A stretch of 64,000 nucleotides of DNA from Endobugula sp965225895 (GTDB lineage Bacteria; Pseudomonadota; Gammaproteobacteria; Pseudomonadales; Cellvibrionaceae), in the NCBI GenBank assembly GCA_965225895.1, contig CBDDBR010000011.1, forward strand, positions 682,001 through 746,000. Reading direction: 5' to 3'. Numbering within the stretch: position 1 is the stretch's first letter; the number at the start of each line of letters is the position of its first letter. Shown here one piece after another: positions 29,301 through 36,273 of this stretch. The notes below the pieces were generated by a model. That model was not told the origin of the DNA, made no database searches, and saw only the letters and a list, made by a program, of their open reading frames with translations. The position numbers and the translations under genes were made by a program.

Positions 29301-31032
29301 TGGGCAAGTTGAAGGGTTTCAGTCGAATGCAGGTGTAGGTGCGAGTGCCGATGGTGGTTATTTTCCAACCCATACAACTGCTGTAGATGTTGTGGGTGTA
29401 TCAGGGCAAGATGTAAGCATTGGTTTATTACCTATTTCAACATCTGCTACCGATGTTATAAGCAGTATTACAATAGCAGGCATTCCTAATGGTATTACTG
29501 TTAAAGATGCTGGTGGTACGGTTTTATTTACTGGTGATGGCTCTACGAGCTATACGTTTACGCCTCAAAGTGTACTGAATCCATCGGGTGTTGATTTAGG
29601 TGGATTGGTATTAGGTGGTTTAACGACCATCCAAGATTACGTATTAACTATCGATGCCGTAGCATCTAATTTATCGGGTTCTAGTACAGCGAATGCGGTG
29701 CAGTCTACATTTACTATTGGGTTGATTGCATCTACTTATAAAGACGGTTTAGAAACGGCAATATCAACAGTGGATACTGCGGGCGATACAGTAACTATTG
29801 GCTCGGGTATTAATGATATTATTGATGTTTCTTCTAGTGCAGATGATATTGTGGTTCATGGTGCAGCGGGTAACGATAATATTACTGGTGGTGATGGTAA
29901 TAATATCTTATTTGGTGATTTAGGTAACGATACCATTTCCGCTGGTGCAGGTGCCGATGTTATCGTTGGTGGTAAGGGTTCTGATCAATTATCAGGCAAT
30001 GGTGGTGCAGATATCTTTACTTGGGGTAGCGGCGACGGCGATGGCTCAACGGATACTATTCTTGATTTTACAACGGGAACTGGATCTAGTGCAGATGTAC
30101 TGGATTTATCAGGCCTACTTGTCGATGAGCATCCAGGTACTATTGGCGATTTCCTTAGTTTGTCAGGTACAACGTTGACAGTAGATATTGATGGATCTGT
30201 AGGCGGCACATCATATGATGATTTAACTATTGAGTTGACAGACCTGTCTGCATTAAGTGGTGCGACTGATGCTGAAAAATTAGAAGAGTTAATTGCTAAT
30301 GGTAATATTGTGTTTGATCTTCCTTTTGCAATATTAGGTACAGCAGATGGTGATGGTTCTGCTCAAAATACAGGCTTGATTGGTTTAGAAGGGCGTGATG
30401 ATGATATTTTTTCTGGTGGTGTAATGGATGGTCAGCAGGAAAATGTGCAGGGTATTGATGAAACTGGCATTCAGGATAATGCGCAAGATGTAAGGGGTAG
30501 AACGGCCGATGAGGTAGATCACTCTGGTAATGACCGCTTAATTATTGATGGTGATGATACTTTTGCTACTGATGCATCAAATAATGATGGCCATATTCGA
30601 GTGAGGGGTTTTACGGTTGGCGATGTAACAACTGATGATAATGCAGATACACTGGTGATTGGTGATTTGCTTCGACATGATAATAATGCGGCTATGTTTA
30701 ATGGAACTGTCTCTGAGGATACTGGAGGGGGCACTAAAGGTTTAACTAACTTCCTTCATTTTGTAGAGTTGAACTCTAATATTATGTATTTATATATTGA
30801 TAGAGATGGAGAATTTGCTGATGGTGACGGTGTTGATGCATTAGGTACGAGAGCTCTAGATGGTGGTTCGGGTAATTCAGGTGTAGGTGCGGATGCGAAC
30901 TATTTTATTGAATTTCGTACATTAAATACTGCAGTCGACGGCGTTTTTGATTTCACACCAAACGGTGATGCTTTAAATAGTACGGCTAATTTACAGGCGT
31001 TGGTTGATTTGGGCTTTTTGGATATCTCTTAG
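23338..31032 (+). CDS. Giant Lap/BapA-type type I secreted adhesin
   Basis: A 2564-residue acidic surface protein. The first about 130 residues resemble the LapA N-terminal retention module (VVGKVDGIQGGNVLIIRSTG, GDTVFAGSGARVQIQ). A long array of VCBS/cadherin-like domains follows (about 210-1650; motifs such as GTDTFVYTIT and TYTYTIDNT), including two nearly identical 255-residue units. Residues about 1850-1970 look like a PA14-type ligand domain (TGLIYLEAGNTYQFAGILDE). RTX nonapeptides (GAAGNDNITGGDGNN, about 2175-2225) bind calcium, and a C-terminal domain shared with the next gene ends in GFLDIS. No TAAG or PAAG site for LapG was seen. GAGGTG 6 bases upstream is the ribosome site. Confidence 0.9.
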   Translation: MAGDSVVGKVDGIQGGNVLIIRSTGEQVVAKAGSLIFDGDTVFAGSGARVQIQVDNNGNAGVVAISESESARFDAALFDEAGALIAASTNDAPVDIGERITPDVFRALNESLPSAGIRTANQDSQSRRVIEDDFVVELKKSEEIPDKGHETKYETSLDKVREDLKGNIEEFPEEVPDDGIPTDTSTATDIPTEEDFGSEDPIVVPVDAINDSASATEDTPLTISVLGNDALNDQNVTVSLPNNSSANGGTITVNPDGTINYTPPTDFNGTDTFVYTITSETGETDTATVTVTVDPVDDGSPDAVDDAFTTTEDTPITGNVIGSGGGGGDTIVDNAQVTSFSQGTNGTVVVAPDGTFTYTPNSNFEGPVDTFTYTLTDDDGETDTATVTVTVNAVDDPTSASPDTGNTDEDTTLTVSAVNGVLSNDSDVDDALTVATYSIAGGASNIAVGSGAQSITGVGTIEVNADGSYEFIPAADYNGDVPVITYTTNTGATSTLTITINPENDGAPDAIDDTYSTPQDTVLTGNVIINGVGGSDTIVDEADVDPVTNVATTRGGTITIAADGSFSYTPPAGINSGPADTYVYTLRDTDGQTDTATISINIGAPAITIPNDDSVAPNNDDIVVAENATTTGTFTISTPAGLGSLQIGGTTISATVLENISEGAANGPEDITGEANGTLQITAYNSTTGEVTYTYDPTGTSMNHAGATNDVIAGEALAIVLTDTAGTPETATGTLNIGITDTNPTANDDSRSISEGSSAVAGDVVGSPSSGAGDVADTVVDTVTVTGIDFGATGGSVGTALAGDHGSLKIDSAGVYTYTLDNTDPEVQGLSELGPGVFETLVETFTYTLTDADGDTSTTTLSVTINGVDDALPVVTIPDDNGGGVVGDVSVAENATITGGTFTVTADAGLAASGTAVSLTVDGNTTNLTLAQLNALTSGPTPVTLSAGDDGELVLTGYNSSNGVITYNFDPTNTSRDHSGGDTSVLENYTVVATDNEGDTNSDTLDILITDTAPQTAADTNSVTEDSATTVAVGDVIAGTISTGSGTGGADTTGADTSISVSAVDFGGAQTVGTPFSTSYGSLDLNSDGTYTYTIDNTNADVQGLKGGASFVETFNYTIIDTDGDTSTTTLSVTINGAEDAPPALTISNDDGATTPADNSVVEASGSTITGTMTATGDAGVADVTVDGNSILNATATPVTISASEGTLVITGYNASTGLINYSYTEDGNAESHNVANDNINDIFTVVVTDNEGDTDSDTLDIRILDTAPTAAADTNSVTEDSATTVAVGDVIAGTISTGSGTGGEDTTGADTSISVSAVDFGGAQTVGTPFATSYGSLDLNSDGTYTYTIDNTNADVQGLKGGASFVETFNYTIIDTDGDTSTTTLSVTINGAEDAPPALTISNDDGATTPADNSVVEASGSTITGTMTATGDAGVADVTVDGNSILNATATPVTISASEGTLVITGYNASTGLINYSYTEDGNAESHNVANDNINDIFTVVVTDNEGDTDSDTLDIRILDTAPTAAADTNSVTEDSATTVAVGDVIAGTISTGSGTGGADTTGADTAVSVTAVDFGGASQTVDTPFATSYGSLDLNSDGTYTYTIDNTNPDVQGLDAGESFVETFSYTIIDTDGDTASTTLSVTINGANEPVPPENIVPGTQGIDVGDATLTFNAGNGNLISATDPDSDITSVVLAVTDGTLSLTSPGTATVTPSNGGATQTITGSHAEITAALAEIVYTPTNAAAVSSDVLTITTTDANAFTDVDTVAIEQVGVAAVPEIEDLAGVIPGSTGLVRNYTDITTDLDTVTFDSSTAEALLVSEALTPDTVDRDGAVGTGIALRAVSSTSLGLVSGGVAEEVGDENSILSYTGLIYLEAGNTYQFAGILDESLYIELGGEPVIQTQGANVGAFNVPLNDLTGSYTTNAIFSPPANGYYTLEIYAINIDSSGELLLNLDTKAGTVDTNPIEFNVENFNLYAGIDELIAAGGQVEGFQSNAGVGASADGGYFPTHTTAVDVVGVSGQDVSIGLLPISTSATDVISSITIAGIPNGITVKDAGGTVLFTGDGSTSYTFTPQSVLNPSGVDLGGLVLGGLTTIQDYVLTIDAVASNLSGSSTANAVQSTFTIGLIASTYKDGLETAISTVDTAGDTVTIGSGINDIIDVSSSADDIVVHGAAGNDNITGGDGNNILFGDLGNDTISAGAGADVIVGGKGSDQLSGNGGADIFTWGSGDGDGSTDTILDFTTGTGSSADVLDLSGLLVDEHPGTIGDFLSLSGTTLTVDIDGSVGGTSYDDLTIELTDLSALSGATDAEKLEELIANGNIVFDLPFAILGTADGDGSAQNTGLIGLEGRDDDIFSGGVMDGQQENVQGIDETGIQDNAQDVRGRTADEVDHSGNDRLIIDGDDTFATDASNNDGHIRVRGFTVGDVTTDDNADTLVIGDLLRHDNNAAMFNGTVSEDTGGGTKGLTNFLHFVELNSNIMYLYIDRDGEFADGDGVDALGTRALDGGSGNSGVGADANYFIEFRTLNTAVDGVFDFTPNGDALNSTANLQALVDLGFLDIS
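26385..28280 (+). repeat. Tandem 765-bp near-identical repeats inside the adhesin gene
   Basis: Unit 1 (26385-27149) and unit 2 (27150-27914) differ at only a handful of bases. A third copy begins at 27915, diverges after about 28035 and fades by about 28280. Each unit codes for 255 residues (two VCBS-like domains). Near identity at silent positions points to recent duplication or ongoing gene conversion, and such repeats are prone to copy change and to assembly collapse. Confidence 0.93.
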
Positions 31033-31045
31033 GTACTTATTAAAT

Positions 31046-31075
31046 AATGGCGGTATTATTACCGCCATTTTCCTT
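31046..31075 (+). terminator. Intrinsic terminator after the giant adhesin
   Basis: AATGGCGGTA (31046-31055) pairs perfectly with TACCGCCATT (31060-31069) around a 4-base loop, followed by TTCCTTTTCTTTTTC. It lies 14 bp after the adhesin stop. Confidence 0.85.
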
Positions 31076-31201
31076 TTCTTTTTCTTCTATATTTTTCATT
31101 TCCGTATCAACCTTACTTAGAGTCATTGGTATATTGCACTGTTGCTTTCGGTATAGGGTGTGACTCCCTGTGATTACTTTATTTTCAATTTATAGCGCCA
31201 T

Positions 31202-31234
31202 AAATCAACCATTTACCACTTAAATCAACCATTT
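31202..31234. repeat. Paired 13-bp direct repeats upstream of second adhesin
   Basis: AAATCAACCATTT occurs at 31202-31214 and 31222-31234, exactly 20 bp apart. Part of it (GGTTGATGG) recurs inverted near 31257. This could be a regulator-binding array for the second adhesin gene (start 31325); no promoter was firmly assigned. Confidence 0.4.
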
Positions 31235-31324
31235 GTTATTCTTAAAAAGTATTAGGGTTGATGGCTTTTTAAGTTGATAATAGAATAATATTAATATAGG
31301 AATAATAGCTAAGGGGATAAATTT

Positions 31325-34300
31325 ATGGCAGGTTCGAATATTATTTTAGAGAATGTCGCGTCGGCGATTATTGCACATATTGGTGCTGTAAGAGGCGAGG
31401 TGTTTATTCTGCGTGCTGTTGGCGGTTTGTCTCTTGCAAAAAAAGGCGATCCTATTTATCAAGACGATGTAGTGTCTACGAAAGAAAATGCAGCAGCTCT
31501 TATTTATGCTGAAAGTGGCGGTGTATTAACCTTTGGTAGTTCAGCTACTGTGCGTTTTAACCCTTCCTTAACAGAAAAAATTAATAATGAGTTTAAATAT
31601 GCCTCATTTGGTTTAGGTCAAAAGACTACAGAAGATGAGTTAGAAAACCTGATCGTAGATGGAAAAAATATTGAAGATATATTAAAACCCACTGCGGCTA
31701 ATGAAGAGGCGGAGTACCAAGGCTTTAGCTTAAGCACTCAATCAGTGATTGTTTGGGAGCGCACAGCGGATGAAATTGTCCCAGTCAGTGGCTTTAAGGC
31801 ATCTGATATTAAAGAAGGTGGCAATCAGATTGGTGATCTTATTCAGTTAGATAACGCGAGTATATTTGGTTCCCAAGTTGATCGTGATGAAGAAGTTAAC
31901 TTAAAAAATTTACAATCTAATGATGATGTATTGATTGTTAATGAAGACAGTGAATTTCAGCAAGGTAGTGTTTCTAATAATGATACAACGCTAAATGGCA
32001 GTGTATTAACTTATCGTTTAGTTGTAGGTAGTGATACACAACATGGAGAGCTTAATTTTAATAGTGATGGCTCTTATTCTTATAAACCTAATCCAAATTA
32101 TAGCGGTAGCGATATTTTTCAATATGTGGTTACTGATACTTCATCGAATGATAGCGAAGTACAAACTGTAAATATTACCGTGACTCCCCGAAATGACGCC
32201 CCTGTGGCTATTGGCGAATCATTCACAATGAATGAAGATAATGTATTGGCGACACAGCTATTGAGTAATGATAGTGATATTGATGGAGATACTTTATCGT
32301 TAAATACAACACCAGTAACTGACGCCAATAACGGCACATTAATATTAAATACCGACGGCACATTTACTTACACACCCAATGAACACTTTCACGGTGTTGA
32401 TAGTTTTGTGTACGAAGTGACGGATGGAAATGGCGGTACAGCACAGGCCACGGTGAATATTACGGTGGATTCTGTTGCGGATACCCCTATAGCGAATGCA
32501 GATACTTATAATGTATCAGAAGATGGCTCGTTAAGCACAACACTCATAAACGGTGTGCTAGTCAATGATAGTGATGGAGATGGCGATACGCTTACGGTCA
32601 ATGTTGTACCCGTGATAGATGTTAGTCATGGCATATTAGTGCTTTCTGCAGATGGTACGTTTACCTATACCCCCGATGCTAATTTTCACGGTATTGATAG
32701 TTTTACCTACGAAATTGATGATGGTAATGGTGGTGTGGCACAAGCAACAGCCACAATTACAGTAACGGGTGTGACGGATTTAACGACGGATTCAGAAAAT
32801 GAAATCGTCGATGAGGACAATCCGTTAGCAAGTACTGTTACTACAGGCGATAGTACTACAAGTGGCGGAGCGCTAAGTTACTCTTTAGTCTCTGGTCCAT
32901 CACATGGTACGTTTTCTAGCGCAATCAATCCTGTGACGGGAGCTTATACTTATCAGCCCAATGCTGATTATGTAGGGAGTGATTCTTTTCAGTATTTAGT
33001 CACAGATAGTGCAAGTGGTGAAAGTGCAGTAGAAACAGTCTCTATTACTGTGAATCCTGTTGTTGATTTAACGAGCATGGATGATGCACTAATCGTTGCC
33101 TACGATACACTAACGGCAGGAGATGTGTCGCTTAATGACACAACCACTAGCAGTGGTGGTGATGTTAACTTAACTTTTACTAAGCTAACAGATCCTACAA
33201 ATGGAGTGTTGGTTTTTAATAGTGATGGTACTTATACCTATGACCCTACAGACATTGGTGTATTGGGTGGTGTAGATAGCTTTACGTATTTAGTGACTGA
33301 TCCAGCGAGTGGAGAAAGTGCGACCCAAACAGTCAACCTTACTATCAATTCCGCAAATACACCACCTGAAGGTACCGATAATGCGGCTACAATCGATGAA
33401 GATACAGCGTATACATTACTAGTAGCAGACTTTGGATTTAGTGATGTTGTTGAGGGCGATACTTTTAATGGTGTACGTATTGATACGCTGCCAGCGTTGG
33501 GTGCTTTAACGTTAGCAGGTATCGCAGTAACCGCGAGTCAAATAATTAGTGCAGCATCAATCATTGCGGGTGATTTAGTTTTTACTCCAGCCGCGGATGG
33601 TTATGGTACTCCGTATGATAATTTTACATTTAGTGTACGTGACAGTGCAGGCTCTATTGATACAGTACCAAATACCTTTACATTACATGTTGACCCGATT
33701 GTAGATTTACCTGTTGCGGAAGATGATACCTATGAAGTCTTGGTGAATACACCATTTGCGGCAACTTTAGCGAATGGTGTGTTGTTAAATGACAGTGATG
33801 CCGATGGTGATACATTAACCGTGGATACAACGCCAGTTTCTGATGTTAGTGGTGGTGTCTTGGTGCTAAATAGTGATGGTACTTTTACCTATACACCCAA
33901 TTTAGATTTTAACGGCACAGATAGCTTTGTATATGAAATTGATGACGGCACAGGTAATACAACACAGGCGACAGCTAATATTACGGTTGATTATGTGTCA
34001 AATGACATTATCGGTACGGCAGGGGCTGATAACCTTGTTGGTGCAGAGTTTTCTGATGATGATATTTATTCGGGAGGGGTAAATTCTGGTGCTGAAAATG
34101 TACAAGGCGTTGGGGGAACCATTTCAGAGGCACAGTTTGGTCACGCAGGTTCAGGAAATGACCGTTTAATATTTGATGCTGATGATGCTTACTCAGATAA
34201 TGCCAAGGGGTCGGGTGGATCTAGTGGACACATTAGAATCAGAGATTTTACGGTAGGCGATGTAACATCAGATACTGATGCTGATACGTTAGTATTAGGC

Positions 34301-34594
34301 GACTTTTTGAGAGCAGGCGATCCTACATTTGATGGGTCAGCAGAAGATGCCGTTAGATTTTTTCATTTTGTAAATGATAAATTACTTTATATTGATAGAG
34401 AGGGTGGTTTAGGTGAAGCTGGAGATTCAGCTAGAGATCTTATTGATGGTAATTATAAAGGGATTTCAGGAGGGGCATCTTTATTTCTTGAATTTAAGGG
34501 GATAGCTTTTGATGCAACACCATTTGGTGAAACATTAAACACCGAGGTTCAAATACAACAATTAATGGATTATGGTTTCCTAGATTTTTCTTAA
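31325..34594 (+). CDS. Second type I secreted adhesin with cadherin-like tandem domains
   Basis: A 1089-residue acidic protein. The N-terminal about 130 residues resemble the retention module (IGAVRGEVFILRAVGG, GDPIYQDDVVST). A PTAAN sequence near residue 122 lies where LapA has its TAAG protease site, but the Gly is missing. Six or so cadherin-like tandem repeats follow (about 200-900; motifs NDSDGDGDTL and DGTFTYTPN). The last about 185 residues match the C-terminal domain of the upstream adhesin (DDDIYSGG ... GNDRLI ... FTVGDVTSD ... DYGFLDFS). Classical RTX repeats are nearly absent (only GTAGADNLVG). It is likely exported by the same LapB/LapC system. Confidence 0.87.
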   Translation: MAGSNIILENVASAIIAHIGAVRGEVFILRAVGGLSLAKKGDPIYQDDVVSTKENAAALIYAESGGVLTFGSSATVRFNPSLTEKINNEFKYASFGLGQKTTEDELENLIVDGKNIEDILKPTAANEEAEYQGFSLSTQSVIVWERTADEIVPVSGFKASDIKEGGNQIGDLIQLDNASIFGSQVDRDEEVNLKNLQSNDDVLIVNEDSEFQQGSVSNNDTTLNGSVLTYRLVVGSDTQHGELNFNSDGSYSYKPNPNYSGSDIFQYVVTDTSSNDSEVQTVNITVTPRNDAPVAIGESFTMNEDNVLATQLLSNDSDIDGDTLSLNTTPVTDANNGTLILNTDGTFTYTPNEHFHGVDSFVYEVTDGNGGTAQATVNITVDSVADTPIANADTYNVSEDGSLSTTLINGVLVNDSDGDGDTLTVNVVPVIDVSHGILVLSADGTFTYTPDANFHGIDSFTYEIDDGNGGVAQATATITVTGVTDLTTDSENEIVDEDNPLASTVTTGDSTTSGGALSYSLVSGPSHGTFSSAINPVTGAYTYQPNADYVGSDSFQYLVTDSASGESAVETVSITVNPVVDLTSMDDALIVAYDTLTAGDVSLNDTTTSSGGDVNLTFTKLTDPTNGVLVFNSDGTYTYDPTDIGVLGGVDSFTYLVTDPASGESATQTVNLTINSANTPPEGTDNAATIDEDTAYTLLVADFGFSDVVEGDTFNGVRIDTLPALGALTLAGIAVTASQIISAASIIAGDLVFTPAADGYGTPYDNFTFSVRDSAGSIDTVPNTFTLHVDPIVDLPVAEDDTYEVLVNTPFAATLANGVLLNDSDADGDTLTVDTTPVSDVSGGVLVLNSDGTFTYTPNLDFNGTDSFVYEIDDGTGNTTQATANITVDYVSNDIIGTAGADNLVGAEFSDDDIYSGGVNSGAENVQGVGGTISEAQFGHAGSGNDRLIFDADDAYSDNAKGSGGSSGHIRIRDFTVGDVTSDTDADTLVLGDFLRAGDPTFDGSAEDAVRFFHFVNDKLLYIDREGGLGEAGDSARDLIDGNYKGISGGASLFLEFKGIAFDATPFGETLNTEVQIQQLMDYGFLDFS

Positions 34595-34614
34595 AATATA
34601 CTGTGGTACATATA

Positions 34615-34647
34615 AAAAATAGCGGCTATTCAGTCGCTATTTTTTTA
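34615..34647 (+). terminator. Intrinsic terminator after second adhesin
   Basis: AAAAATAGCG (34615-34624) pairs with CGCTATTTTT (34635-34644) around a 10-base loop, followed by more T. It lies 20 bp past the stop of the second adhesin gene. Confidence 0.8.
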
Positions 34648-34704
34648 TATGACGTTATGCTTTTTTTTTCGCTATACTCACCGTTCTCAATATAGGCGTT
34701 TACA

Positions 34705-35529
34705 ATGAATAAAATGATTGCCAAGCTGATAATTACCTTTTATACACTACTTTCTTTACCAGTAATGGCTTTAGAAATTACAACCGAGTGGATCCAAGGT
34801 GGGTTAATTGTAGGTAAAACTAACCCTGAAAACTCTATTCAATTTTTAGGGCGAACAGTCAGAGTAAATGCTCAAGGGGATTTTGTTGTCGGCTTGGGGC
34901 GAGATGCCAAGCCACAAGTAAAGATGCTCGAAATTTACCCTAATGGTACGACAAAGGAATATATTTTTTCAGTCACACAGCGTCAATATAAAGAGCAGCG
35001 GATCGAAGGTGTTCCTAAAAAAACGGTGAATGTACCTGAAGAAGCGCTTCCCCGTATTAGAAAAGAAGTTAAGCTGGTTAAGGCGGCAAGAAAAGTACAC
35101 TCTACACGCCAAGATTTTTTGCAATCGTTTATTTGGCCTGCAAAAGGAATTATGACAGGGGTATATGGTAGTCGCCGTTACTATAATGGCGTACCTAAGC
35201 GTCCGCATTACGGTATTGATATTGCCGCACCTCAAGGCTCGCCAGTAATTGCACCAGCATCGGGTGTTGTTACTCTTGTTCATGAAAATATGTACTTTTC
35301 AGGTGGTACGATTATTATGGATCATGGCCATGGTATCTCATCCACGTTTATTCATTTACATAAATCTCATGTAAAAGAAGGGGATATTATTAAGCAAGGG
35401 CAATTAATTGCAGAAATAGGCAGTACTGGACGATCAACAGGTCCCCATTTAGATTGGCGCATGAATTGGTTTAAGCAACGCTTAGACCCACAATTGTTAA
35501 TGTCAGGTATTCCATTAGAGCGAGAATAA
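34705..35529 (+). CDS. M23-family (LytM) peptidoglycan endopeptidase
   Basis: This 274-residue exported protein has a signal peptide (cleavage near VMALEI), an N-terminal beta domain (about 25-105) and a C-terminal M23 metallopeptidase domain (about 145-265). Zinc ligands are visible in RPHYGIDIAAPQGSPV (H-x-x-x-D) and in FIHLHKSHV (HLH), with the usual GSTGRSTGPHLDWRM end. It probably cuts cell-wall crosslinks in the periplasm or regulates amidases. It follows the adhesins but has its own terminator-bounded start region, so a link to adhesion is only positional. Confidence 0.9.
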   Translation: MNKMIAKLIITFYTLLSLPVMALEITTEWIQGGLIVGKTNPENSIQFLGRTVRVNAQGDFVVGLGRDAKPQVKMLEIYPNGTTKEYIFSVTQRQYKEQRIEGVPKKTVNVPEEALPRIRKEVKLVKAARKVHSTRQDFLQSFIWPAKGIMTGVYGSRRYYNGVPKRPHYGIDIAAPQGSPVIAPASGVVTLVHENMYFSGGTIIMDHGHGISSTFIHLHKSHVKEGDIIKQGQLIAEIGSTGRSTGPHLDWRMNWFKQRLDPQLLMSGIPLERE

Positions 35530-35572
35530 GTCGCTGTTATAATGATTGAAAATAAATACGAGAGAGAGTCGA

Positions 35573-35788
35573 GTGGATAAAAAATTATTAAATGTATTAG
35601 TATGCCCCGTTACTAAATCATCATTGCAATACGATAAAGAAAAACAAGAACTTATCGCTGTTGCTGCTTGCTTAGCTTATCCCATTCGTGATGGTATTCC
35701 CGTTATGTTAGAAACCGAGGCGCGGGAATTAAGCGATGAAGAAAAACAGCAGTGGCAATCGAAAAAAACAGCCATGGTAGACGAATAA
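35573..35788 (+). CDS. Trm112/YcaR-family small protein
   Basis: This 71-residue protein has the family pattern DKKLLNVLVCPVTKSSLQYD followed by LAYPIRDGIPVMLETEAREL. I use GTG 35573 because proteins of this family begin with M-D-x-x-LL-x-x-x-CP; a TTG at 35546 also keeps the frame. Bacterial members have no firmly known role (eukaryotic Trm112 activates methyltransferases). Only one Cys remains of the zinc knuckle, as in many bacterial copies. Its stop overlaps the HIT gene start (TAATG). Confidence 0.88.
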   Translation: MDKKLLNVLVCPVTKSSLQYDKEKQELIAVAACLAYPIRDGIPVMLETEARELSDEEKQQWQSKKTAMVDE

Positions 35789-36132
35789 TGAAAGAAGAAA
35801 CTATCTTTACCACAATTATTAATGGTGATATCCCCGCAGACAAAATCTACGAAGATGATCATTGTATTTGTATTCGCGATATTGCTCCTCAGGCACCCAC
35901 TCATTTATTGGTGATTCCTCGTAAGCCCATTCCGCGTTTAGTGGATGCAAATGATGAAGATAAAGCATTGCTAGCGCATTTAATGTTAACGGTAGGAGAT
36001 ATTGCGCAACAGGTAGGTGTTGGCGATGCGTTTCGTGTCATTATTAATAATGGTGCAAATGCAGGTCAAACAGTATTTCATTTGCATATCCATATCTTGG
36101 CAGGAAAGACCTTTTCAGAAGGTATTGTCTAA
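35788..36132 (+). CDS. hinT: HIT-family purine nucleoside phosphoramidase
   Basis: HinT hydrolyses adenosine 5'-phosphoramidates. The histidine triad HLHIHIL sits near the C-terminus. The N-terminal TIFTTIINGDIPADKIYEDD is typical, as is the APTHLLVIPRKPI strand. At 114 residues it is the usual size. The start at ATG 35788 overlaps the upstream stop; the frame reaches back to 35752 inside the Trm112-like gene, which is unlikely. Confidence 0.93.
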   Translation: MKEETIFTTIINGDIPADKIYEDDHCICIRDIAPQAPTHLLVIPRKPIPRLVDANDEDKALLAHLMLTVGDIAQQVGVGDAFRVIINNGANAGQTVFHLHIHILAGKTFSEGIV

Positions 36133-36151
36133 TAATACGTACCATTCTCAG

Positions 36152-36190
36152 CTATTATGGCTAATAAAATGGTCATAATAGTTATTTTTT
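36152..36190 (+). terminator. Intrinsic terminator after hinT
   Basis: CTATTATG (36152-36159) pairs with CATAATAG (36174-36181) and is followed by TTATTTTTT. It lies 20 bp after the hinT stop. Confidence 0.7.
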
Positions 36191-36201
36191 CAGCCTTTAG
36201 A

Positions 36202-36232
36202 CTGTCAAGGGCTGGATGTTAGCTTGTATAAT
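36202..36232 (+). promoter_or_regulatory. Probable alaS promoter
   Basis: A perfect TATAAT is at 36227-36232, 41 bp before the alaS start. The -35 is poor (CTGTCA at 36202-36207, 19-bp spacing). It lies directly after the hinT terminator. Confidence 0.45.
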
Positions 36233-36273
36233 CCCTCCCTTTTGCCATATTCCGTACATTAATGGGTTAATTT

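Noticed and set aside
23338..31032. CRISPR-like repeats
   Set aside because: Repeats are long (765 bp) and coding, with no short repeat-spacer pattern.
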